Notes under the pieces: model-generated | What the model was told of the DNA's origin: nothing | Databases searched by the model: none | The model's input: the letters and a program-made list of their open reading frames with translations, nothing else | Source of the DNA: Corynebacterium rhinophilum | GTDB lineage: Bacteria > Actinomycetota > Actinomycetes > Mycobacteriales > Mycobacteriaceae | Assembly: GCF_030227225.1 (NCBI RefSeq) | Contig: NZ_JASPHQ010000005.1 | Coordinates: 1-64,000 of the forward strand | Direction: 5' to 3' | DNA: 64,000 nucleotides | Shown here: positions 14,807-21,828 of the stretch, in pieces | How the letters are laid out: each line of letters begins with the position of its first letter | How positions within the stretch are numbered: position 1 is the stretch's first letter | Program-made: the position numbers and the translations under genes

Positions 14807-15291
14807 TGATTGACGTCGTTACACTTACTGGTGGTTTGCCGCGGGATGCGGAGTTGCGGTTCACGCCGCAGGGTGCTGCGGTTGCGAATTTCACGTTGGC
14901 AAATTCGGATAATCGTTATGACGAGAGTCAGAATCAGTGGGTTAAGACTCGCAGCGTGTACCTGGATGTGACCATTTGGAATGAGGCGGGCAATAAGCAG
15001 AATCCTACTCCGTGGGCGCAGATGGCCGCGGATTTGAAAAAGGGCGACCAGGTTGCGGTTACTGGCAAGCTTGTGACTCGTTCGTGGGAGACTAAGGATG
15101 GTGAAAAGCGCAGCAAGGTTGAGTTCAGTGCTATGCGTTTTTACAAGCTTCCTGCCGCGCCGCAGCAGCAGCCGAGCCAGGCGCAGCAGTCGTGGGATAA
15201 CGCCGCCCAGCAGGGCCAAACCGCGGCTAGCGGGGCGTGGTCTCAGCCGCCGGCACAGGCGGGGCAGCAAGACCAGGCACCACCATTCTGA
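14806..15291 (+). CDS. ssb: Single-stranded DNA-binding protein
   Basis: This 161-aa protein has an OB fold (1-110: VVTLTGGLPRDAELRFTPQG, NFTLANSDNRYDES, GKLVTRSWETKDGEKRSKVE). A Gln/Pro-rich linker and a C-terminal tip QDQAPPF follow. The tip keeps the terminal PPF that binds partner proteins but lacks the usual run of acidic residues, which may alter interaction with host enzymes. It starts at the RecT stop (TAATG), so both are co-translated. Confidence 0.93.
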   Translation: MIDVVTLTGGLPRDAELRFTPQGAAVANFTLANSDNRYDESQNQWVKTRSVYLDVTIWNEAGNKQNPTPWAQMAADLKKGDQVAVTGKLVTRSWETKDGEKRSKVEFSAMRFYKLPAAPQQQPSQAQQSWDNAAQQGQTAASGAWSQPPAQAGQQDQAPPF

Positions 15292-15497
15292 TGGGCTACG
15301 TCAAGATTAAAGCCGCTGACCTTCCCGACTATAAGGGCAGGAGAGTAGTTCTTTTCCCAGCCGCGTTTGACCCGGAGAAGATTGCTGACCGTATCACCTT
15401 TGCTGCTCGTGTCGGCGATGTGGTGCACGGCGCCACCAGAGACGGACGATTCGCTCTTAACGCGGCCTCAACCGTCCTCATCGACCCCACCACCTAA
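15291..15497 (+). CDS. Hypothetical phage protein, 68 aa
   Basis: The start overlaps the ssb stop. The product (MGYVKIKAADLPDYKGRRVV, then RITFAARVGDVVHGATRDGR) looks like a small beta barrel. It is the last gene before a 270-bp gap of hairpins. Unknown family. Confidence 0.6.
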   Translation: MGYVKIKAADLPDYKGRRVVLFPAAFDPEKIADRITFAARVGDVVHGATRDGRFALNAASTVLIDPTT

Positions 15498-15750
15498 CCC
15501 CGCCTTTTAGGACCTCCACAGTCCACCTGGTGGGGTTGAGTATTGCTGTCTTTGACAGATGTTTATATCATCGTCGGTGTAGTGATTGTATAGGTATACA
15601 ACACCACATCGCCTTAAGCCGCTGTCATTCTTTGATGGCGGCTTTCGTGCATCCTACGGCCATTCATTCATGGGCACTTTGTGCTTTTACTTGATTTTCA
15701 TTTAACCCCGCTTGTTTAGGACCTCAACAGTCCACAAGCGGGGTCTTTTC
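15496..15750 (+). terminator. Two related compound hairpins and a third between ssb and dut units
   Basis: Hairpin 1 (15496-15537) has AACCCC/GGGGTT arms around a GGAC-CTCCACA-GTCC inner hairpin. Hairpin 3 (15706-15743) has CCCCGCTTGT/ACAAGCGGGG arms around GGAC-CTCAACA-GTCC, followed by TCTTTTC. The shared motif TTAGGACCTC(A/C)ACAGTCCAC shows that they are copies. Hairpin 2 (15616-15644) has AAGCCGC/GCGGCTT arms and ends TTTCG. They probably terminate or attenuate the early transcript on both sides. No gene is seen in 15498-15770. Confidence 0.7.
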
Positions 15751-15770
15751 TATGCCTGAAAGGAATCACC

Positions 15771-16193
15771 ATGATTTATTACCAACTTAATGACGGCGCA
15801 GCGCACCCGCGCCAAGCCTACAGAGATGATGCCGGCATTGACCTCGCAGCAAAGCATGATGCTGTCATTCCCGCCGGCGGTCACAAGCTGGTTTCTACCG
15901 GTGTGCATGTGGCTATTCCACGTGGCCATGTGGGCATGATTTTTGTTCGCAGCAGCACTGGAATTAAGCGAAAACTTGTTCTATACAACGGCACCGGCAT
16001 CATCGACTCCGGCTACCGAGGAGAGCTACTAATAAGCCTTCACAACACCGGCGACATTGGCCAGCGCATCGAAGCAGGCGACTATATCGCACAACTTGTC
16101 ACCGTGCCTGTCTTGGTCAATGAAATTGCCGAAGTCCGAGAGCTTCCCGCCACGCAGCGCGGGGCACGAGGAATTGGCAGCAGCGACAAATGA
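15771..16193 (+). CDS. dut: dUTP diphosphatase
   Basis: This 140-aa protein has all five trimeric dUTPase motifs: I (DDAGIDLA), II (VRSSTGIKRKL), III (GTGIIDSGYRGELLISLHN), IV (IEAGDYIAQLVTVPV) and V (RGARGIGSS). It hydrolyses dUTP to dUMP, keeping uracil out of phage DNA. GAAAGGA precedes the ATG and a strong hairpin lies just upstream. Its stop overlaps the next start. Confidence 0.95.
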   Translation: MIYYQLNDGAAHPRQAYRDDAGIDLAAKHDAVIPAGGHKLVSTGVHVAIPRGHVGMIFVRSSTGIKRKLVLYNGTGIIDSGYRGELLISLHNTGDIGQRIEAGDYIAQLVTVPVLVNEIAEVRELPATQRGARGIGSSDK

Positions 16194-16492
16194 CCCCACA
16201 ACTAAACCCACTCGACACCCCAGCCGGAACACCCTTCATTGCCAACGTAGCCGGCGGACTACCACAACTCATCGTCCGCACACACCACACCGGCGAACAA
16301 CAAACCTGGTGGTACCTCAACGGCACCGAGTGGCTCCAAACCGACCACCAAGACACGACAAACCACACACCACTAACCCCATGCCCACCCACCAGCAGCG
16401 CCAGGACATGCGCGCCTACCTCGAAACACGTGACATTCATTGCGTCCAGCCGGATTTCCTGGACGCGCTTATACGCCTATTTGAATCCATAG
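16190..16492 (+). CDS. Hypothetical phage protein, up to 100 aa
   Basis: The start overlaps the dut stop (ATGA). The N-terminal 60 residues look real (IANVAGGLPQLIVRTHHTGE, WWYLNGTEWLQ, reminiscent of a small beta domain). The last 35 residues are low-complexity and overlap the next gene by 112 bp, so the true 3' end or a frameshift here is uncertain. Confidence 0.5.
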   Translation: MTPQLNPLDTPAGTPFIANVAGGLPQLIVRTHHTGEQQTWWYLNGTEWLQTDHQDTTNHTPLTPCPPTSSARTCAPTSKHVTFIASSRISWTRLYAYLNP

Positions 16493-16533
16493 AAAAGGAG
16501 GTGGAAAAAGATGCCCCGAATCAGGACGATTAA
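16381..16533 (+). CDS. Hypothetical phage protein, 50 aa
   Basis: The product (MPTHQQRQDMRAYLETRDIH, then FLDALIRLFESIEKEVEKDA) is helical and acidic at the end. It overlaps both neighbours. No clear ribosome-binding site is seen, so it may be coupled to or an extension of the preceding frame. Unknown function. Confidence 0.5.
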   Translation: MPTHQQRQDMRAYLETRDIHCVQPDFLDALIRLFESIEKEVEKDAPNQDD

Positions 16534-17356
16534 ACCGGAGTTCTGGTCAAGTCCTGGAGTGGCCCGCATGTCGCCGCTTGCAAGGCTCACTTTTATCGGC
16601 ATGTGGAACTGGGCTGACGATGCCGGGAGGGGTACTTATAACCCACGTGAGTTGATGGGTTTTATCTTCCCGCTTGATGAAGAAATGACAGTCGCCGATT
16701 TTCGGGCACTATGCGCCGAAATTCGGGCACATGTCGCCGTAGATTTTTTCGAAGTCGCCGGACGTCATTATTTTGAAATTTCATCGTGGAAAAAGCACCA
16801 ATCGAAACACGCTAAGTTCGACGCCTCAAAATACCCCGCGCCAGACGATGGCCACTACATTGACCCAGTAAACATGCAGGTCATAGGGGAAGTGCCCGAA
16901 ATGTGCCGAAATTCGGCGACAAGTAGCCGAAACTCGGCGACAAGCGCCCGAAAAAAGAACCTAGGAACAGGGGAACAGGGGAACAGGGGAACAGGGGAGG
17001 GGGTTACGGAAACCAGTGACCCTACTGGTGGCCAAGACTCCAAGACCGAAAGCCCCCAACCTAAAAACCTTGACGAGTTAGCGGCGGCTCACGCCGCCAG
17101 CCAACCCGACCCGCGCCGCTGCAAAGAACATCAACATCTCGCCCCCGGCACTGTCCCCGATTGCGGTCGATGTGCTGAAGCTCGTCGCGCCTACGAGGAA
17201 TCCCAAGAAACCGAGAAGGCCGACAGGCGCAAGCAGCGTCGCGCCGCCATTGATGCTTGCGACCGCTGTGACGAAAACGGGTGGGTGCAAGGCAGCAACC
17301 CGGCCGTCAAATGTGACCACAAGCCGAAACCTGAACGAAAGAAGCCACCATTTTGA
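16511..17356 (+). CDS. Phage replication initiation protein (O-like)
   Basis: This 281-aa protein starts after AAGGAGGTG. The N-terminal 110 residues (RIRTIKPEFWSSPGVARMSP, LTFIGMWNWADDAGRGTYNP, YFEISSWKKHQSKHAKFD) form the winged-helix domain seen in phage replisome organisers of actinobacteria. The middle is disordered and encoded by iteron-like repeats (16905-16994). The C terminus holds a zinc-ribbon-like CDRCDENGWVQGSN with a final C-D-H. By analogy with lambda O, it should bind the origin within its own gene and recruit the host helicase. No phage helicase is encoded nearby. Confidence 0.8.
   Translation: MPRIRTIKPEFWSSPGVARMSPLARLTFIGMWNWADDAGRGTYNPRELMGFIFPLDEEMTVADFRALCAEIRAHVAVDFFEVAGRHYFEISSWKKHQSKHAKFDASKYPAPDDGHYIDPVNMQVIGEVPEMCRNSATSSRNSATSARKKNLGTGEQGNRGTGEGVTETSDPTGGQDSKTESPQPKNLDELAAAHAASQPDPRRCKEHQHLAPGTVPDCGRCAEARRAYEESQETEKADRRKQRRAAIDACDRCDENGWVQGSNPAVKCDHKPKPERKKPPF
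16905..16994. repeat. Iteron cluster inside the replication gene, probable origin
   Basis: Two 21-bp tandem units start at 16905 and 16926, each containing GCCGAAA(T/C)TCGGCGACAAG with an internal dyad. They are followed by a partial third unit. At 16963-16994 four 8-bp units (A/G)GGAACAG follow head to tail. A further related GCCGAAATTCGGGC lies near 16716. The nested position matches lambda ori inside gene O. Confidence 0.7.
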
Positions 17357-17751
17357 GCAACGTCATTGATTTTTGGGTGCAGGGCATCCCGGCGCCGAAG
17401 GGGTCGAAACGACATGTCGGTGGTGGGCGAATGATTGAATCTTCGAAGAAATTGCCCGCCTGGATGCAAGCAGTGAAACTACAAGCCGCCAAAAACCGGC
17501 CCAGAAGCCCCATAGACGGCCCCGCAGCCGTCCGCATGGACTTCTACCTACCAGAGCCACAACGACCGCTCTATGAGACCCCAGCCGTCAAACCCGACTG
17601 CGACAAACTAGCCCGCGCAATCCTCGACGCCTTAGAGACCGCAGGAATCCTCAAAAACGACTCCCGCGTCACCCACCTCGAAGCAACCAAGCACTACGCC
17701 GACGACCACAACCCCGCCGGCGCCCACATCACCATCACCTGGAAGGACTAA
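17353..17751 (+). CDS. rusA: RusA-family Holliday junction resolvase
   Basis: This 132-aa protein starts with TTG overlapping the previous stop. The RusA active-site aspartates are seen as D82-x-D84 (VKPDCDKLARAILDALE) and D103 (GILKNDSRV), with the usual N-terminal basic sheet (FWVQGIPAPKGSKRHVGGGR). It cleaves four-way junctions made during phage recombination or replication before packaging. Confidence 0.9.
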   Translation: MSNVIDFWVQGIPAPKGSKRHVGGGRMIESSKKLPAWMQAVKLQAAKNRPRSPIDGPAAVRMDFYLPEPQRPLYETPAVKPDCDKLARAILDALETAGILKNDSRVTHLEATKHYADDHNPAGAHITITWKD

Positions 17752-17753
17752 CC

Positions 17754-17888
17754 ATGGCTCGCCCGTTTCCGTTCGATGACACGAACGAACCCGAAGACGA
17801 CGAAATCGAAAACAATTTCGACAGTCAAGAACGCTGGTACGAACAACTACACGACATGCAGAAAGACGAAACACTATGGGACAACTAG
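17754..17888 (+). CDS. Acidic small phage protein, 44 aa
   Basis: The frame lies 2 nt after rusA. The product is very acidic (PFDDTNEPEDDEIENNFDSQ) with a C-terminal WYEQLHDMQKDETLW segment. It overlaps the next gene's start by 13 bp. Unknown function; small acidic proteins are often inhibitors or DNA mimics, but nothing here proves it. Confidence 0.55.
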   Translation: MARPFPFDDTNEPEDDEIENNFDSQERWYEQLHDMQKDETLWDN

Positions 17889-18268
17889 AACCCACCCGAC
17901 AAGAAATCATCGAAGCACACGAAGCGCTAGAGAAGCTGAAGAATGTAGCTTTGAGCGCAGCCGACTTCTGCGGCGACACAGAAAAGTTCTTGATGTGGAA
18001 GAACGAGATCCTCAAAGCCCTCCCCCTACGGCCGCTTAGCTCGTATTCTCAGAAAGATCTGGATACAAAAGTCGCTGGAGGGCATGGTATTCACGCCCTA
18101 CAGGTGCAGAGTGAGGACGGTCTGCCGTACTACATCCTAGACCGAGACGATGACGGTGTATTCACCGTAGCCAGCCCAATCTGTACTGACCACTTCCTCA
18201 CTATGGGCGACACTCTATACGTCACCGGTAGGCGTTACCGAATTGATTTAGAGGAGGTGCAGGAATGA
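17876..18268 (+). CDS. Hypothetical phage protein, 130 aa; paralogue of 18449-18793
   Basis: It opens with PTRQEIIEAHEALEKLKN and ends GRRYRIDLEEVQE, matching the start (PTRQEIIDAQLARQWAEW) and end (GRRYVLQDEE) of the protein at 18449-18793. The two are diverged duplicates. The N-terminal third is helical, the rest beta-type (LPYYILDRDDDGVFTVASPI). Overlapping starts and stops show operon membership. Family not recognised. Confidence 0.65.
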   Translation: MGQLEPTRQEIIEAHEALEKLKNVALSAADFCGDTEKFLMWKNEILKALPLRPLSSYSQKDLDTKVAGGHGIHALQVQSEDGLPYYILDRDDDGVFTVASPICTDHFLTMGDTLYVTGRRYRIDLEEVQE

Positions 18269-18456
18269 GCACTGGCCCGTGGCAGCGCTGGTTCGCCTGG
18301 CACCCCGTCCGAACACAGCAGCACGGGTGGAGGTGGCTACGCACCGTTGAACGTGCGCTGCACTACCCGCCCGACATTCCGTGCGCACCAGACCCGTACT
18401 GGGTCTACCGCCCTAACCCTGACAACCGACACGAAACGGAAACCACCAATGACTAA
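18265..18456 (+). CDS. Trp/Arg-rich phage protein, 63 aa
   Basis: The start overlaps the previous stop. The product (WQRWFAWHPVRTQQHGWRWL, then PPDIPCAPDPYWVYRP) is rich in Trp, Arg and Pro. It sits between the two paralogous genes. Unknown function. Confidence 0.6.
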   Translation: MSTGPWQRWFAWHPVRTQQHGWRWLRTVERALHYPPDIPCAPDPYWVYRPNPDNRHETETTND

Positions 18457-18793
18457 CCCCACCCGCCAAGAAATCATTGACGCGCAGCTCGCCCGCCAAT
18501 GGGCGGAGTGGAACAAGTCCTGTGAAGTCAGCTCGCCCGAAATTCAGGCCGCAGCTAACTTCATCCTCGCCCACACCACCCCTCCGACCATGGCCGAAAT
18601 CGAGTGGGACGACGATAAGCACCACCTGGCGGAAGCGGAAGATGAGCATGGAATCAGAATGATCATGGTTTCTGACGAGCTCGACTTCATTAGGTGCATG
18701 CAACCACCGAACGTAGGGGGGATCGTGCTGGGAGTGCCTAAGAAAGACCTCACTCCGACAGGTCGCCGCTACGTACTCCAAGACGAGGAATAA
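18449..18793 (+). CDS. Hypothetical phage protein, 114 aa; paralogue of 17876-18268
   Basis: The start at 18449 overlaps the previous stop. It shares the N-terminal PTRQEII motif and the C-terminal GRRY motif with the protein at 17876-18268, and has an acidic centre (EIEWDDDKHHLAEAEDEHG). A local duplication with a one-gene insertion explains the pair. Function unknown. Confidence 0.65.
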   Translation: MTNPTRQEIIDAQLARQWAEWNKSCEVSSPEIQAAANFILAHTTPPTMAEIEWDDDKHHLAEAEDEHGIRMIMVSDELDFIRCMQPPNVGGIVLGVPKKDLTPTGRRYVLQDEE

Positions 18794-18864
18794 GGAAAAC
18801 CGCGTCATCACAATCGTGAGCGGACGCGGTGTACACCACCACCATACAACACCAGGAGAAAAGA

Positions 18865-19146
18865 ATGCCCTACCCCATGCTGCCACCGCAAGACCAGCAC
18901 ATCATCATCAGTGCTATGCGACACTGCCGCGAAAGACCATCCTATTTCCTTCGCCACACCACCAGGTGGGTAATAGAGCACTGGGACGAGCTCGATGAGC
19001 GTACTCAAGCACAGTTAATCCGGGGCTCCCGCCTAGACATCCACTTGAACGCCCAATTAACGCAGGACGAAAAAGAACAGCTCAACCAAGAGCAACCCGA
19101 ATGGGAAGCATATTTAAAATTCATCGAAGGGAAAAAGAATGAGTAA
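18865..19146 (+). CDS. Hypothetical phage protein, 93 aa
   Basis: The start (MPYPMLPPQDQHIIISAMRH) follows AGGAGAAAAG. The product is helical and charged (WVIEHWDELDERTQAQLIRG, LTQDEKEQLNQEQPEWEAYL). It overlaps the next gene. Unknown family. Confidence 0.6.
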   Translation: MPYPMLPPQDQHIIISAMRHCRERPSYFLRHTTRWVIEHWDELDERTQAQLIRGSRLDIHLNAQLTQDEKEQLNQEQPEWEAYLKFIEGKKNE

Positions 19147-19456
19147 CCAAGACCGGGCTGCGAAAGTGATCGACCGTCACGGCTTCGATCCTTGCCGCGA
19201 GCCGGAATGTATTGCACAAGACCTCGCAGACGCAGGCCTACTCGCCCCAGACCTACCCGAGCCGTCCAACATCATAGAAGAAGACGAAGAAGGCGGAGAC
19301 AAACGAATCTGCTGGAGCGCACCCGGATGCGACATTGAGCTAGTGCCAGGAAAAATGATCGTCACCTACGAACACCAAGCAGGCCACGAAATAGAACACG
19401 CACAGCAAATTGGCCTTGCCCTACTCGCAGCCGCCAACTACCAGGAGGAAGCATGA
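19139..19456 (+). CDS. Hypothetical phage protein, 105 aa
   Basis: The product has a helical N terminus (AAKVIDRHGFDPCREPECIA, QDLADAGLLAPD), an acidic linker and a C-terminal beta/helix part (CDIELVPGKMIVTYEHQAGH). The stop overlaps the next start. Similar small proteins occur in actinobacterial phage early regions; no function can be given. Confidence 0.6.
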   Translation: MSNQDRAAKVIDRHGFDPCREPECIAQDLADAGLLAPDLPEPSNIIEEDEEGGDKRICWSAPGCDIELVPGKMIVTYEHQAGHEIEHAQQIGLALLAAANYQEEA

Positions 19457-19695
19457 CCCCGATGACACCAGAAGAAGCAGAGCGCTGGCTCGAAGAATAC
19501 CGATACGCAGGCTATGTGTCACAACTCCCCGCCCGCCGCGCCCTGCAAACCATCGCCGAAATGGAGGTTGACGAAATCGTCCCCGAGCCGCACCCACGAG
19601 GCAGCTGGAACGGTGACTCCCGCTCCCCAGAATATTTCGACACCCCGCCCGGCGTCCCAATATTCCGCTACGTCACAGAATGGCAGGAATCATGA
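19453..19695 (+). CDS. Hypothetical phage protein, 80 aa
   Basis: Preceded by CAGGAGG and overlapping the previous stop. The product has a helical first half (PEEAERWLEEYRYAGYVSQL, PARRALQTIAEMEVDEI) and a Pro-rich second half. Unknown function. Confidence 0.6.
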   Translation: MTPMTPEEAERWLEEYRYAGYVSQLPARRALQTIAEMEVDEIVPEPHPRGSWNGDSRSPEYFDTPPGVPIFRYVTEWQES

Positions 19696-20042
19696 AAACC
19701 TTCGCAGACATGACACCTAAAGAGCTGGCTAAGTGCTCAGGTATGTGGTGTGAAATAGATACACCGATGGGGCCAGAACTCGCGATTTATAACCAAACCA
19801 GATGGACTAACCAACCAACGATGTTCGAACCCGGGTATGGACACTTCGAAGCGGATTTATCCAAAGCTACTCCGAGGTTTGACTTGCCTCGCGCCTGGGC
19901 ACCAAACGGCCAGCCACCAGCAGGGAAATGGGAAGACGACTACACTGACTCCGACGGCATCACCCTCACCACAGGCGAAGACCTTGACCTAGGACCATAC
20001 CAAGAAGTCCGCCGCTGGATAGGCGACTGGGAGGAAGCATGA
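19692..20042 (+). CDS. Hypothetical phage protein, 116 aa
   Basis: The start (MKTFADMTPKELAKCSGMWC) overlaps the previous stop and follows a CAGGAA sequence. The C terminus ends with VRRWIGDWEEA. Predicted soluble and mixed alpha/beta. It resembles other small early proteins; no family recognised. Confidence 0.6.
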   Translation: MKTFADMTPKELAKCSGMWCEIDTPMGPELAIYNQTRWTNQPTMFEPGYGHFEADLSKATPRFDLPRAWAPNGQPPAGKWEDDYTDSDGITLTTGEDLDLGPYQEVRRWIGDWEEA

Positions 20043-20362
20043 GTAGGTGGAAAGTAGAATGCGGTTTCTGGTGGGTAGCGATGCAGGTAGACGAACAGGG
20101 GCGCGAAATCCCCGGTACCGCAAAACGATTCCCCACCCACGCCGAAGCCCTGGCCTACGCCAACCATGAAGCCCGCCTAACCCCAACCTCTATCACCGTT
20201 AAAGACGACAACGGCGCGCTATGCGACCTAGACCTAAAGGTGACGTTCGACTCCCACAGGCTTATTTACCTCAAAGCAGGCGACGATACCTTTATCATCG
20301 CACGCCACGAATGGAGACCGCTGACACGCTTCCTACTAGCAGCCGCCAGACACCCCCACTAA
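20039..20362 (+). CDS. Hypothetical phage protein, 107 aa
   Basis: Preceded by GGGAGGAAGC and overlapping the previous stop. The product (CGFWWVAMQVDEQGREIPGT, then RLTPTSITVKDDNGALCDLD) looks beta-rich in the middle, with a basic C terminus. A terminator (20378-20410) follows, ending this gene string. Confidence 0.6.
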   Translation: MSRWKVECGFWWVAMQVDEQGREIPGTAKRFPTHAEALAYANHEARLTPTSITVKDDNGALCDLDLKVTFDSHRLIYLKAGDDTFIIARHEWRPLTRFLLAAARHPH

Positions 20363-20377
20363 CCCACACACCACACA

Positions 20378-20410
20378 GGCCCCGATGGTTGGGCGGGGCC
20401 ACTTCCTTTT
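20378..20410 (+). terminator. Rho-independent terminator
   Basis: GGCCCCG (20378-20384) pairs with CGGGGCC (20394-20400), followed by ACTTCCTTTT. It ends the small-gene string in front of the degenerate HTH gene. Confidence 0.75.
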
Positions 20411-20424
20411 CAAGGAGACCCACA

Positions 20425-20608
20425 ATAAACCTGGCCCGCAGCACGAACCATCTGCTACAAACTGAGGCAGCAGGGGTACGACGTCACCCCCGAACGCTTA
20501 AGAAAGTGGGCGGAGCGTAGAAAGATCCGAGCCCGCAAGCTGGATGGACGCAAAAACGTTTATGAGTTTTCCAACGTCCGAGAAGCATTTTGTAGGAATC
20601 CAGACTAA
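20425..20608 (+). pseudogene. Degenerate HTH gene: lost start codon and frameshift
   Basis: From 20429 to the TAA at 20606-20608 a frame without ATG, GTG or TTG start encodes a convincing DNA-binding segment (CYKLRQQGYDVTPERLRKWA, then ERRKIRARKLDGRKNVYEFS), like a MerR/excisionase domain. An AAGGAG ribosome-binding site at 20412-20417 precedes ATA-AAC-CTG-GCC in another frame (NLARST). Reading NLARST and then the HTH frame would give a sensible protein. It appears to have lost its start codon (ATA for ATG) and to have shifted near 20440-20450. Alternatively initiation at ATA or a sequencing error is involved. Confidence 0.5.
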
Positions 20609-20647
20609 AATTTTAGTTACCGTAAACAGTTGTTGAAAGGAGTGGTG

Positions 20648-21274
20648 ATGTCGGATGACTCGGTCGAGTATGAAAACTCGCGGGAGAACTCGGAAACTCC
20701 TGGCGACAACGAGCACAGGGGAGAAAATATTCCGCGTGTCAATCGCCCGTCCGGAGACTCTGATGACAGAGAGCTGGAACGACACGGGGCGAGCGCTGAA
20801 CGACGCGATGCAGAAAATCCCGATTCCGAGGTAAAAAATCAGCCAGACGGACCGCAGGTGGAGAGTACCCAAGTTCAAGCGATGTTCGCAGCGCGTTCGG
20901 GGCCTTTGCCTGCGGTTCAAGACTTTTCAGGCTATGAATCTGTGTTGCCTGGCGCGGCCGATAGGATCATCAAGATGGCGGAGACTGCGCTAGATACACG
21001 CCATCAATCTGCAATGGCTGATGCTGAGGTTCAGAAAGCGGTCGCCCGTTCTATCGATAACCGCGGAGTTTTGGAGCGGCGGCAACAATCTGTGTTTGCG
21101 CTAGTAACGCTCCTCGCATTGATGGGAACCTTTCTTCTTGCCTGGTATGGCAAGACTGTTCCGTCGATTCTTGCACTTATCGTCGCTGCTGCTGGTGGTG
21201 TCGTAACCTATAAAGTTAGCCAGGATGGCTTTAAGATCTATCCCACTACTGGACAAAGTGAAGAAAGCGAATAG
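20648..21274 (+). CDS. DUF2335 membrane protein
   Basis: The start (MSDDSVEYENSRENSETPGD) follows AAAGGAG, giving 208 aa. The first 85 residues are charged and disordered. The DUF2335 core follows: RSGPLPAVQDFSGYESVLPG, AADRIIKMAETALDTRHQSA. Two adjacent membrane segments (about 152-190) and a short cytoplasmic tail complete it. The family is common on prophages and plasmids, with unknown function. A second member is at 2229-2810. It is the last gene of the rightward region, with a strong terminator after it. Confidence 0.8.
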   Translation: MSDDSVEYENSRENSETPGDNEHRGENIPRVNRPSGDSDDRELERHGASAERRDAENPDSEVKNQPDGPQVESTQVQAMFAARSGPLPAVQDFSGYESVLPGAADRIIKMAETALDTRHQSAMADAEVQKAVARSIDNRGVLERRQQSVFALVTLLALMGTFLLAWYGKTVPSILALIVAAAGGVVTYKVSQDGFKIYPTTGQSEESE

Positions 21275-21314
21275 TTTGTCACGCACTGTGCTATAACCGA
21301 CGCAACGACAAAAT

Positions 21315-21350
21315 ATACCCTCAACGTGTGTTGAGGGTATTCGTCGTTTT
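21315..21350 (+). terminator. Rho-independent terminator of the rightward region
   Basis: ATACCCTCAAC (21315-21325) pairs perfectly with GTTGAGGGTAT (21330-21340) across GTGT, followed by TCGTCGTTTT. The gap from here to the next terminator (21507) holds no gene I can support. Confidence 0.85.
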
Positions 21351-21506
21351 AACAAGCCTTGTAACCGGCCCATGATTGGAACAAGACCGCCCATTCACAC
21401 ATCACACGCCCCGCCGGCCAGACCCGTACACACCCTAAACGCCTTGGTCGCCCGTGGGTTGGGGTGTTGTGGGGGCGGGGATTACCCCCAGGTGAGGGTA
21501 TGAGTA

Positions 21507-21540
21507 AACCCCCGAGGTTTGGTGTTCTCGGGGGTTGTTT
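21507..21540. terminator. Terminator between converging early and late regions
   Basis: AACCCCCGAG (21507-21516) pairs with CTCGGGGGTT (21527-21536). A T-rich tract follows on the + side (TTGTTTTGG) and TTTAC on the minus side, so it can serve the end of the leftward late operon and block readthrough. Confidence 0.75.
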
Positions 21541-21552
21541 TGGTTTGGTGTT

Positions 21553-21711
21553 TTAGAAGCCGAGGATGTCGCGCTTGAGGTCGTTGATTGCGTCGGGGAT
21601 GATGTATGGCAGTTTGCGGGTGAAGAGGCTTGCTTGTTCGAGGGCGTCCCAGCTGGTGGAGATGGCGTTGTGTGCTGCGTCGTGTGCGGTGGTTGCGATG
21701 TCTGCAATCAT
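21553..21711 (-). CDS. Small late phage protein, 52 aa
   Basis: AAAGGA precedes the ATG at 21711. The product (MIADIATTAHDAAHNAISTS, then RKLPYIIPDAINDLKRDILG) is helical and amphipathic. It is the last gene of the late leftward operon, after the lysis genes. Unknown function. Confidence 0.6.
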   Translation of the reverse strand: MIADIATTAHDAAHNAISTSWDALEQASLFTRKLPYIIPDAINDLKRDILGF

Positions 21712-21828
21712 TGTTGTTTTTCCTTTCGTGTTTGGGTTTGTGTTTTGTTGTGTACGGTGTGCACTTTACGTGATGGGGTGTGGTGGGTTGCAACTTTTGG
21801 GGTGGGTTGTTGCAGTTTTGTTAGGTGG

